NCBI RefSeq assembly: GCF_015679185.1
Contig: NZ_CP064939.1
Coordinates: forward strand, 5,332,001-5,396,000
Source: Pedobacter endophyticus
Lineage (GTDB): Bacteria; Bacteroidota; Bacteroidia; Sphingobacteriales; Sphingobacteriaceae
Direction of reading: 5' to 3'
DNA length: 64,000 bases
Shown: positions 35,162 to 42,510 of the stretch, in pieces
Layout of the letters: the number at the start of each line of letters is the position of its first letter
Numbering within the stretch: position 1 is the stretch's first letter
Translations under genes and position numbers: made by a program
Notes under the pieces: generated by a model
Told to the model about the DNA's origin: nothing
Database searches by the model: none
What the model saw: the letters and a program-made list of their open reading frames with translations, nothing else

Positions 35162-35968
35162 CTAAAGTTTCTTTGCTTCGTTCCAATAAATGTCCATTTC
35201 CGCAAGCGTCATATCAGAAAGCGCCTTGCCGTTTTCTTTTGCCTTGTTTTCGAGGTATTGAAAGCGTTTAATGAACTTTTTATTCGTTTTTTCGAGCGCA
35301 TTCTCTGGGTTGATATTGATAAAACGAGCATAATTGATCAGCGAGAAAAGTACATCGCCAAATTCCGATTCTGCTTTCTCTGCATCAATAACCGTGTCGC
35401 CACTCACATTAAACTCTGCCTTAAATTCTTGTAATTCTTCCTCCACCTTTTCCCAAACCTGGCTTTTATCTTCCCAATCAAAACCCACACCGCGGGCCTT
35501 TTCCTGAATCCGGGCCGCCTTCACCAACGCCGGTAATGAGCTCGGCACACCCGCTAATACCGATTTGTTGCCTTCCTTTAGCTTTATCTGCTCCCAGTTT
35601 CGCTTCACATCGTCCTCATTTTGCACCTCAATATCACCGTAAATGTGCGGATGTCGGTTCACCAGCTTATCACAAACACCGTTCAAAACATCAACAATAT
35701 TAAAAGCATCAGTTTCCGATGCAATTCTCGAATAAAAAACCAAATGCATCATTACATCCCCCAGTTCCTTTTTTATTTCATCCAAATCGCCCTCCAAAAT
35801 CGCATCGCTCAGCTCATAAGTTTCTTCAATGGTTAAATGGCGCAGCGTTTCCATGGTTTGTTTTTTATCCCAGGGGCATTGCGTGCGCAAGGTATCTAAA
35901 ACGGTAAGCAACCGATTAAAGGCATCAGCTGGCGTATGGGCAGCGGCAGGTATAGGGTTATTCGGCAT
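35162..35968 (-). CDS. mazG: Nucleoside triphosphate pyrophosphohydrolase MazG
   Basis: A 268-residue housecleaning NTPase that hydrolyses (d)NTPs to NMPs and pyrophosphate. Two MazG domains are visible: the first at about 15-110 with CPWDKKQTMETLRHLTIEET and KKELGDVMMHLVFYS (ExxED/ExxD-like metal site), the second at about 160-255 with EEELQEFKAEF and KAESEFGDVLFSLINYAR. The ATG at 35968 is chosen because a TACCTTTG element lies about 40 bases upstream; the longer frame would overlap it. A small unknown gene follows two bases after the stop. Confidence 0.95.
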   Translation of the reverse strand: MPNNPIPAAAHTPADAFNRLLTVLDTLRTQCPWDKKQTMETLRHLTIEETYELSDAILEGDLDEIKKELGDVMMHLVFYSRIASETDAFNIVDVLNGVCDKLVNRHPHIYGDIEVQNEDDVKRNWEQIKLKEGNKSVLAGVPSSLPALVKAARIQEKARGVGFDWEDKSQVWEKVEEELQEFKAEFNVSGDTVIDAEKAESEFGDVLFSLINYARFININPENALEKTNKKFIKRFQYLENKAKENGKALSDMTLAEMDIYWNEAKKL

Positions 35969-36007
35969 ATTAGTTTTGTTTATTTTAGCGCAAAAGCGCA
36001 GAGAACA

Positions 36008-36015
36008 CAAAGGTA
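36008..36015 (-). promoter_or_regulatory. -7 promoter element of mazG
   Basis: On the minus strand this reads TACCTTTG, an exact TAnnTTTG match, about 40 bases before the ATG at 35968. From here to 36250 no gene is visible. Confidence 0.5.
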
Positions 36016-36250
36016 GGATTTAAAAGGTAAAAGTGTTTGTAACCTTGATGCTTTTGCTAGACCCAAAAGTAGGGTCATCGAACGGGCAGGGAGTAGAATT
36101 AAAATTTTTCCGTGTTTTTCGTGCTTCCGTGGCAAAACAATGCATGGTTTTTTGGCCGTTGGCATACACAAAACAGAGAAAAAAACTAGCAAAGAAAAGT
36201 TAAAAGCGATTCCCCTGTTCTGCTACATTGATGGTTTTATTGTAGCTACT

Positions 36251-36700
36251 TTATCGAATGCTAAAGTACCACGTCCAGCCGATTAAGAAAAGTTGAAACG
36301 GAATCCTGAACCATAAATACTTTGGGCCGGGGCCCGGTTTATATAAATCTTCGTAATTAATGCGGTGTTTTGCCGCATAAATATTAGCCGGAAGGATGGC
36401 CAGTAAAAAAGTAATCAAGGCCACGCCCGTATAAAAACGTGTGGCTTCGATGCTCAAACCAATTGCAAAAACAATTTCGAGTACGCCGGTAAATACTACA
36501 ATCTCAACCTTTTTCGGAATAAAAAGCGGAACCATGGCAGCCATTGAGGTTTTGAACTTGAAATGGCCAATGGCGGTAAACAGTAACATGACAGACATGG
36601 CCATGTTTCCGGCAAAAATGTTGCCTTTATCAAAAGAAGTGTGGCTGCCGAAAGCAAGCAGTGCAACGTAAACGATCAGTAAAACGAATAAAGGTTTCAT
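36251..36700 (-). CDS. DoxX-like membrane protein
   Basis: A 149-residue protein with four probable membrane segments (about 3-18, 30-46, 66-84 and 90-108) and a C-terminal hydrophobic stretch (WFRIPFQLFLIGWTWYF). The pattern with MVPLFIPKKVEIVVFTGVLE and LLAILPANIYAAKHRINYED resembles DoxX-like proteins of Bacteroidota. The function is not known. It begins 18 bases after the AI-2E transporter stop, so the two form an operon. Confidence 0.8.
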   Translation of the reverse strand: MKPLFVLLIVYVALLAFGSHTSFDKGNIFAGNMAMSVMLLFTAIGHFKFKTSMAAMVPLFIPKKVEIVVFTGVLEIVFAIGLSIEATRFYTGVALITFLLAILPANIYAAKHRINYEDLYKPGPGPKYLWFRIPFQLFLIGWTWYFSIR

Positions 36701-36718
36701 TAGCCCAAATTACGTTTA

Positions 36719-37828
36719 TTAATCTTTTTCCTCAAACTTGATGCGCTTGGTGATGCGATAAACGCGTTTCTTTTTTTCGGGCTTATGGTCTTCGCCCATT
36801 AAAAGGCCCCAGGGTTTCAGGTTATCTACGCGATCGAAAATGATCTTTAAAATGGCCAGATACGGAATGCAAAGGAACATGCCCGAAATGCCCCAAATCA
36901 TTTCGCCAACAACAATGCCGATAAAAGCGAATAGGGCGTTTATTTTAACTTTCGAGCCCACAACCAGCGGCATCAATACGTTTCCATCAAGGGCGTGTAC
37001 ACCAATAAATGCCACTAAAACCAGTAGTACCTTTGCGGCACCGGCAGTGGCAAAAGTAATCAGGCAACTTACAAGCAGTGCGAAAAAAATGCCCAGATAG
37101 GGTACAACATTAAAAATACCGGCTACCAAACCCAGTAATACAGCATATTTTACGCCAAGTAAACTCAGCACCGTAATCATTAAAACGGTAACAATGAGCA
37201 TTTGCAAAAACAGGCCAATAATATATTTCTTAATGATGTATTGAATCTGATTTACAATCTCCGTTACCTTTTCTTTATGCTCCTGCTTAAACACTGAAGT
37301 TAAAAAGGTAAACAACACCCTCCGGTAATTGAGGATGAAAAAGGTAAACAAGAGCGTAAATCCTAAAAACAAAAGGGTAGAGGAAAGCGTAGCTAAGGTG
37401 GTTGCCACAATGGCAGCACTGGTAGCCAAAGCTTTTTCGGTACTATCGTTAAGGTAGGCGAGTTGTTTTTGCGTATTAATTTTAAACGTTTTTGAAATCC
37501 AGTGTTGCAGTTCGTGGTAAGATACATTCGCTTTCTGCTTTAGCAACGGCCAGTCTGCCCAAAGATCGCTAAGTTGCTTACCGAAGAAATACACAATTCC
37601 GCTGATTACTGCAATCATCAGTATTACAGCGATAATTGTTGATAAGCTTCGTTTAAACTTAAGCCGCGTTTCTAAAAAATTGCCTACTGGCAGCAGCAAA
37701 ATGGCCATTAAAAACGAAAAAAGTAACGGAGCGAGCAACGATTGACCGAGAATTGCGATATAAGTAAGGCTGATTAAGCAGAAGAGTACAAGCGCCAGTT
37801 TCGGCAAAAAAGATAATTTTTCTTTCAT
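36719..37828 (-). CDS. AI-2E family (PerM-type) transporter
   Basis: A 369-residue inner-membrane protein with about seven to eight membrane segments. Landmarks are LLAPLLFSFLMAILLLPVGN, LFLGFTLLFTFFILNYRR, QIQYIIKKYIIGLFLQMLIV, the conserved VLLGLVAGIFNVVPYLGIFF, and ALDGNVLMPLVVGSKVKINA. A basic cytoplasmic tail (KKKRVYRITKRIKFEEKD) ends it. The family is named for autoinducer-2 export, but many members transport ions or other solutes, so the substrate is open. A terminator separates it from the aldo/keto reductase upstream. Confidence 0.9.
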   Translation of the reverse strand: MKEKLSFLPKLALVLFCLISLTYIAILGQSLLAPLLFSFLMAILLLPVGNFLETRLKFKRSLSTIIAVILMIAVISGIVYFFGKQLSDLWADWPLLKQKANVSYHELQHWISKTFKINTQKQLAYLNDSTEKALATSAAIVATTLATLSSTLLFLGFTLLFTFFILNYRRVLFTFLTSVFKQEHKEKVTEIVNQIQYIIKKYIIGLFLQMLIVTVLMITVLSLLGVKYAVLLGLVAGIFNVVPYLGIFFALLVSCLITFATAGAAKVLLVLVAFIGVHALDGNVLMPLVVGSKVKINALFAFIGIVVGEMIWGISGMFLCIPYLAILKIIFDRVDNLKPWGLLMGEDHKPEKKKRVYRITKRIKFEEKD

Positions 37829-37855
37829 TAGAGATTTTAAATCCTGTTTAATACA

Positions 37856-37891
37856 AAATGCCCGACTAATTGTTTCATCAATCGGGCATTT
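37856..37891 (-). terminator. Terminator of the aldo/keto reductase gene
   Basis: AAATGCCCGA (37856-37865) and TCGGGCATTT (37882-37891) are perfect inverted arms. On the minus strand the stem is followed by TTTTGTATT, 19 bases past the reductase stop codon. Confidence 0.75.
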
Positions 37892-37909
37892 AAAGATAAC
37901 AGATTATTT

Positions 37910-38857
37910 TTAGTAACTGCTTGCCTTATCCAAAATGGAGATATCTTCGGCAGTGAGTTTTAAGCTGGCCGCATTTTCGAACGATTTCAGCTGATCGAGA
38001 TCAGTTACACTTGCAATTGGCGCCGTTACCGACGGGCGGTAAATTAGCCAGGCCAGGGCAACGGATGCAGGCTCGACACTGTGCGCAGCGGAAACCTGAT
38101 CGAGCGCTTCCAAAATTCTGTAGCCTCTTTCGTTAAGGAATTTTTTAACACCGCCACCGCGTTGACTTTTATTTAAATCATCTTCATTGCGGTATTTTCC
38201 GGTTAAGAAGCCGCTTGCCAGCGAATAATAAGTTATTACGCCTAAACCGTGGTCTAAACAAATTTTTTCATGCTCTTGTTCAAATTCCTGCCTGTCGTAT
38301 AAATTATAACCCGGTTGGTAAACCTCGTACCGGGGTAGGTTATGGTTTGCCGAATAATGCAGCGATTCTTTCAATCTATCGGCAGAGAAATTAGATGCAC
38401 CTATCCACCGTACCTTACCTTCCTTAATCAGCGTTTCGTAGGCGCCAAGGGTTTCTTCGACAGGGGTAGTTTCATCATCGAAATGCGAAAAATATAAATC
38501 GATATAATCGGTTTGCAAACGGCTAAGCGAGTGTTCAACTTCGTTAATGATGTAATCTTTTTTAAGCGATTTGCCCTGACCCATGTCAGAACCAACCTTT
38601 GTTGCAATAATTACGTCGTGGCGCTTGTTGTGCTCCTTTAACCAGTTACCGATAATGGTTTCCGATTCGCCGCCATTGTTTCCGGGCGCCCACCGCGAAT
38701 ACACATCCGCTGTGTCGATAAAATTGAAGCCGCTTTCTACAAAACGGTTTAATATTTCAAACGATTTTCGTTCGTCGATAGTCCAGCCAAAAACGTTTCC
38801 TCCAAATACGATCGGTGCAATACTTAAATCTGTTTTTCCTAAAGTCCTTTTTTCCAT
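37910..38857 (-). CDS. Aldo/keto reductase
   Basis: A 315-residue NADPH-dependent TIM-barrel oxidoreductase. Landmarks are RTLGKTDLSIAPIVFGGNVF, the catalytic aspartate and tyrosine in FIDTADVYSRWAPGNNGGES, the lysine in VIIATKVGSDMG, LSRLQTDYIDLYFSHFDDE (where histidine is usual), GKVRWIGASNFSADRL, and VAPIASVTDLDQL near the cofactor loop. This matches the general-stress AKR group. The substrate is unknown. The gene is monocistronic, with its own terminator. Confidence 0.93.
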   Translation of the reverse strand: MEKRTLGKTDLSIAPIVFGGNVFGWTIDERKSFEILNRFVESGFNFIDTADVYSRWAPGNNGGESETIIGNWLKEHNKRHDVIIATKVGSDMGQGKSLKKDYIINEVEHSLSRLQTDYIDLYFSHFDDETTPVEETLGAYETLIKEGKVRWIGASNFSADRLKESLHYSANHNLPRYEVYQPGYNLYDRQEFEQEHEKICLDHGLGVITYYSLASGFLTGKYRNEDDLNKSQRGGGVKKFLNERGYRILEALDQVSAAHSVEPASVALAWLIYRPSVTAPIASVTDLDQLKSFENAASLKLTAEDISILDKASSY

Positions 38858-38957
38858 GATATGAGATGTTGGTTTTCTCTTAACAAAATATTGAGGCTGC
38901 GGTTTTTGCCAGCCGGCCGAATTGTGTCAGAATGTTGTTGAAAGATGGAATTGCTGA

Positions 38958-39147
38958 ATCAATCAGATCGCCGCTTTAATCTTTAAGCTTTAGTCTTTCA
39001 GCTCGCTCAAAATTAACTCAGTCGAAGATTTTTGTTATAGGATAAATCTATCCATACCTGCCCTTCGACTCCGCTCAGGGTGACAATGTCTTTCTGCTTT
39101 TGTCTGTTAGCTTTAGCCTTTCAGCTTTAAGCTTTAGTCTTTAAGCT
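38958..39147. repeat. Low-complexity and dispersed repeats
   Basis: CTTTAAGCTTTAGTCTTTCA-like words are repeated here (38980-39010 and 39110-39147), flanking CCCTTCGACTCCGCTCAGGG (39060-39079). The latter is the same hairpin word as in the array at 39895-40860. Similar CTTTAGTCTTTCAGC sequence occurs at about 50333-50347. Confidence 0.6.
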
Positions 39148-39840
39148 TTAAGCTTTTCCCAAAGGGATGTCCTTGGCACAGCTTCTTCCAGCCCTCAACA
39201 TTTCTCTTTTTCCGGGCGCTCCGGGAAGCTTTTCGATGGTAAACCCACAAGCCTTTACCGCTCGTTTCAGTTTTCCGGTAATGGCATAGGTTACAAAAAT
39301 TCCTCCGGGATTTAAGAAGCTACAAACATGGGCAATAATTTCATCACTCCACATTTCGGGCTGGTGCTGAACCGAGAAGGCGTCGTAATAAATCAAATCG
39401 AACTTTTTATCGGTGGCAAACTCAGCCAGCGGTTTGGCCGCGATTTCAAGGTGGCAAAGCGATGTAAGCGCTTGCGCCGAGCGTAAACTCGATTCATAAT
39501 TTGTTATAAAACTGGTCCATGTTTCAGGTGAAACGTATTCGGCGTAACCTGTTTGGTTAATTACATCCGTTGTTAGCGGGAAAGCTTCGATGCTGGTGTA
39601 ATCGAGTTTAATTTGGCGATTGGTGCAATAATCAAGGCTTAAAACAAAGTTCAGGCCCGTTCCAAATCCCACTTCTAAAATCGAAACTTCATTTTTGTGC
39701 TGCGTGGCAAATTTTAGGCCCGCCTCAATAAAAACGTGTTTGCTCTCTTGTAAAGCACCGTGTTTGCTGTGGTAATGTTCGCCAATGGTTTCGTTGTAGA
39801 GCGTATTCGATCCATCCGCGGTGGCCGTAATAATGTTCAT
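39148..39840 (-). CDS. mnmD: tRNA mnm5s2U34 methyltransferase MnmD
   Basis: A 230-residue SAM-dependent methyltransferase that completes 5-methylaminomethyl-2-thiouridine at tRNA wobble position 34. Seen are the substrate-side opening TLYNETIGEHYHSKHGALQE, the SAM-binding motif VSILEVGFGTGLNFVLSLDY, the catalytic-side FDLIYYDAFSVQHQPEMWSD, and the end IEKLPGAPGKREMLRAG. It is the stand-alone MnmD form without the MnmC oxidase domain, as usual outside Proteobacteria. Preceded by a TATATTTG element. Confidence 0.93.
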   Translation of the reverse strand: MNIITATADGSNTLYNETIGEHYHSKHGALQESKHVFIEAGLKFATQHKNEVSILEVGFGTGLNFVLSLDYCTNRQIKLDYTSIEAFPLTTDVINQTGYAEYVSPETWTSFITNYESSLRSAQALTSLCHLEIAAKPLAEFATDKKFDLIYYDAFSVQHQPEMWSDEIIAHVCSFLNPGGIFVTYAITGKLKRAVKACGFTIEKLPGAPGKREMLRAGRSCAKDIPLGKA

Positions 39841-39872
39841 AATTGGTATTTACAGTTTTGAAGATAACGCTG

Positions 39873-39880
39873 CAAATATA
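39873..39880 (-). promoter_or_regulatory. -7 promoter element of mnmD
   Basis: On the minus strand this reads TATATTTG (TAnnTTTG), about 33 bases before the ATG at 39840. Confidence 0.5.
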
Positions 39881-39894
39881 GCCATTTTCCGATC

Positions 39895-40860
39895 GAAGAC
39901 TTTGGAGTTCGGACTTTAGTCTGTAGTCGTTAGTCTTTGGGCTTTAGCCTTCTGACTCAGAACTCCAAACTCCCAACTTTCCGTTTTCCTAACCTCCGGT
40001 TGTCACCCTGAGCGGAGTCGAAGGGTAAATGCAAGGGTCTTCGACTCCGCTCAGACTGACAGAATAAATTGTAATGCGCTTAGCCTTCTGACTCCAGACT
40101 CCCGACTCAAAACTCCCAACTTCCTAACCTCCGGTTGTCACCCTGAGCGGAGTCGAAGGGTAAATGCAAGGGTCTTCGACTCCGCTCAGACTGACAGAAT
40201 AAATTGTAATGCGCTTAGCCTTCTGACTCAGAACTCCAAACTCCAAACTCCCAACTTTCCGACTTCCTAACCTCCGGTTGTCACCCTGAGCGGAGTCGAA
40301 GGGTAAGTGCAAGGGTCTTCGACTACGCTCAGACTGACAGAATAAATTGTAATGCGCTTAGACTTCGGACTCAGAACTCCAAACTCCAAACTCCCAACTT
40401 TCCGACTTCCTAACCTCCGGTTGTCACCCTGAGCGGAGTCGAAGGGTAAATGCAAGGGTCTTCGACTCCGCTCAGACTGACAGAATAAATTGTAATGCGC
40501 TTAGCCTTCGGACTCAAGACTCCAGACTCACGACTCAAAACTCCCAACTTCTTAACCTCCGGTTGTCACCCTGAGCGGAGTCGAAGGGTAAATGCAAGGG
40601 TCTTCGACTCCGCTCAGACTGACAGAATAAATTGTAATGCGCTTAGCCTTCTGACTCAGAACTCCAAGCTCCAAACTCCCAACTTTCCAACTTCCTAACC
40701 TCCGGTTGTCACCCTGAGCGGAGTCGAAGGGTAAGTGCAAGGGGCTTCGACTCCGCTCAGACTGACAGAATAAATTGTAATGCGCTTAGACTTCGGACTC
40801 AAGACTCCCGACTCACGACTCAAGACTCCCGACTTTCTGACTCCCGACTTTTTCTTTTAC
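39895..40860. repeat. Tandem array, six units of about 135-143 bp
   Basis: AACCTCCGGTTGTCACCCTG begins units at 39991, 40126, 40269, 40412, 40554 (minus one T upstream) and 40697. Each unit contains CTGAGCGGAGTCGAAG and, about 12 bases later, CTTCGACTCCGCTCAG (CTTCGACTACGCTCAG in one unit), a near-perfect 16-bp inverted repeat. Hairpins are separated by CAGAATAAATTGTAATGCGC and a pyrimidine-rich ACTCCAAACTCCCAACTTTC tract that varies in length. Frames of 60-70 codons through the array are by-products of the repeat. Confidence 0.93.
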
Positions 40861-40897
40861 CTTTGGGTTTTCAGCTTTACTCTTTCAGCTCAAATTT

Positions 40898-41236
40898 ATG
40901 GATATCGAATCTTTTAGAGAATACTGTTTAAGCTTGCCCGGAACAACCGAGGGCATGAAGTGGGACCACCTTTGTTTTATGATTGAGGAAAAAATCTATG
41001 TCATTATAGCCATTGATTCTGATGGCAGTTTCTCGATAAAGTGTAACCCGGATGATTTCGATGCGCTTACCGCAAGAGCCGGCATACAGCAGGCCTACCA
41101 CATGGCAAAACGCCAGTGGATTCAAATTGCCAGTTTGGATGTATTAAATGATAAGGAACTTAAAAGCCGTGTTGCCGATTCGAGAGCAATGGTTTTGGCC
41201 AAGCTGCCGAAAAAAACGCAGGCTAAATACGGGTAG
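40898..41236 (+). CDS. MmcQ/YjbR family protein
   Basis: A 112-residue protein of the CyaY-like-fold MmcQ/YjbR family, often described as DNA-binding. Landmarks are MDIESFREYCLSLPGTTEG, WDHLCFMIEEKIYVIIA, FSIKCNPDDFDALTARAG and KRQWIQIASLDVLNDKELKS. Length is typical. The biological role is unknown. It is flanked by two different tandem-repeat arrays. Confidence 0.9.
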   Translation: MDIESFREYCLSLPGTTEGMKWDHLCFMIEEKIYVIIAIDSDGSFSIKCNPDDFDALTARAGIQQAYHMAKRQWIQIASLDVLNDKELKSRVADSRAMVLAKLPKKTQAKYG

Positions 41237-41261
41237 TATAGTATATTCGTATCGGGGATCG

Positions 41262-41441
41262 GTAAACCAGACCCTGTCCAAGTTAAAGTAAGCCTTGTCC
41301 AAGTTAAACTAGACCCTGTCCGAGTTAAACTAGACCATGTCCAAGTTAAAGTAAGCCCTGTCCGAGTTAAACTAGACCGTGCGCTGATTAAACTAGACCG
41401 TGCGCTGATTAAACTAGACCATGCGCTGACTAAACAAGCAC
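41262..41441. repeat. Tandem array of eight 21-bp units
   Basis: From 41274 eight exact 21-base units run to 41441, with a partial unit before. Examples of the cores are TGTCCAAGTTAAAGTAAGCC, TGTCCGAGTTAAACTAGACC and TGCGCTGATTAAACTAGACC. The unit changes along the array from a GTCCRAGTTAAA type to a GCGCTGATTAAA type. The remainder to 41517 holds decayed copies and no gene. Confidence 0.9.
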
Positions 41442-41517
41442 ATGTGCAATCCCTAAATCAACCAGAACATCCCTAAACAAGCACGATAATAAGTAGTTAT
41501 CTGAAACCACAATAACT

Positions 41518-42294
41518 TTACTGCTTAACCTCATCTTTCTTAATTCCCTTATCCGCATTAATCTCTTTCGATTTCATAATATTGAAACGATACATTTCCT
41601 CAATCCCAACCAGTTTACGCGTACATTTCTCTATATCCGTGCCTTCCTGCCACAAGTAAGGTCTAAAGCTGTAGGTTTTCGTTCCATCTAAATTGCCGAT
41701 AAACTGGTTCCAGTTCGTCCAGCGCAGGCCCTTATAAAATTTAGACAAATCGCTATCAAAGCAAAACACCAAAAATTCGCCGTAACCCGCCCCGAGCGGC
41801 TGCCAGGTAAGTGTATTCGGTTCCAGGTAGTAAACATTTTTTACGTCTGGCCCCAAGCCACCGTAATTAATCGCGAAGAAACCACCAACAGCATCATCCG
41901 CTATTAATAAATATGGAACGTTGTCGCCGTACTCCTTTATCGTTTTGCCCTTGTTCCATTCCGCAATATTACGGTTCAGCTTTTCGCTTCCAGAGCCTAA
42001 AATCCTGATCCATCCATTATCAACCATGATGCCGCCTGTGTTGTAAATTACAGATCCCAGCGTTGCATAAGTAGTCATTTGCGAATTGTACAAAACTTCG
42101 TTCGCCTTTGCAGTGTCAACAGGTAAAACCTCAACCTTGTTCTTTGCCGATTCTATCCACTTTTGTACCAACGGCCATGCCGGATCTGTTTTGTTGATCA
42201 GTTTATCTAAACCGATCAGCTCGTTTTGTGCCTTCAGTTGTGCAGACAGTAGACACAAACAGAGGGCAATTGCGATGTTGAAGATGCTTTTCAT
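41518..42294 (-). CDS. DUF2625 family exported protein
   Basis: A 258-residue protein with a signal peptide (FNIAIALCLCLLSAQLKAQ). The body matches the DUF2625 pattern: LINKTDPAWPLVQKWIESAK, TLGSVIYNTGGIMVDNGWIR, LLIADDAVGGFFAINYGGLG, YYLEPNTLTWQPLGAGYGEF, and WTNWNQFIGNL. The function is unknown; many members lack a signal peptide, so export here is notable. Preceded by a TATCTTTG element. Confidence 0.85.
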   Translation of the reverse strand: MKSIFNIAIALCLCLLSAQLKAQNELIGLDKLINKTDPAWPLVQKWIESAKNKVEVLPVDTAKANEVLYNSQMTTYATLGSVIYNTGGIMVDNGWIRILGSGSEKLNRNIAEWNKGKTIKEYGDNVPYLLIADDAVGGFFAINYGGLGPDVKNVYYLEPNTLTWQPLGAGYGEFLVFCFDSDLSKFYKGLRWTNWNQFIGNLDGTKTYSFRPYLWQEGTDIEKCTRKLVGIEEMYRFNIMKSKEINADKGIKKDEVKQ

Positions 42295-42314
42295 TTAACG
42301 GTATTTAGGTTGCT

Positions 42315-42322
42315 CAAAGATA
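42315..42322 (-). promoter_or_regulatory. -7 promoter element of the DUF2625 gene
   Basis: On the minus strand this reads TATCTTTG, 20 bases before the ATG at 42294. Confidence 0.5.
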
Positions 42323-42390
42323 GGATGATAATCAGTAATTAAAAATTGACTTAAGCCATTAAAGGCCTCGTTTAAAACCTGCAAAAACAA

Positions 42391-42415
42391 AACGTCCCGA
42401 ATAAATCGGGACGTT
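42391..42415 (-). terminator. Terminator of the M13 peptidase gene
   Basis: AACGTCCCGA (42391-42400) and TCGGGACGTT (42406-42415) enclose ATAAA. On the minus strand a TTTGTTTTTG run follows. It lies 96 bases past the peptidase stop. Confidence 0.75.
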
Positions 42416-42510
42416 CGCACTATAGGTTAGATGTTCCTCTCTGGGATGAATCCAACGGATTTGGGCAGGGATGTATTTCCCAAAAGTCTTTACCAGTTTC
42501 TAATTTAGTG

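Noticed and set aside
40124..40740. Several 62-67 codon frames reading SAQGDNRRLGS-like sequence
   Set aside because: They are translations of the 140-bp repeat unit and recur identically in each copy.
39895..40860. CRISPR array
   Set aside because: Units are 135-143 bp with near-identical hairpins and low-complexity linkers, not short repeats with unique spacers; no cas gene is present. The same holds for the other arrays.
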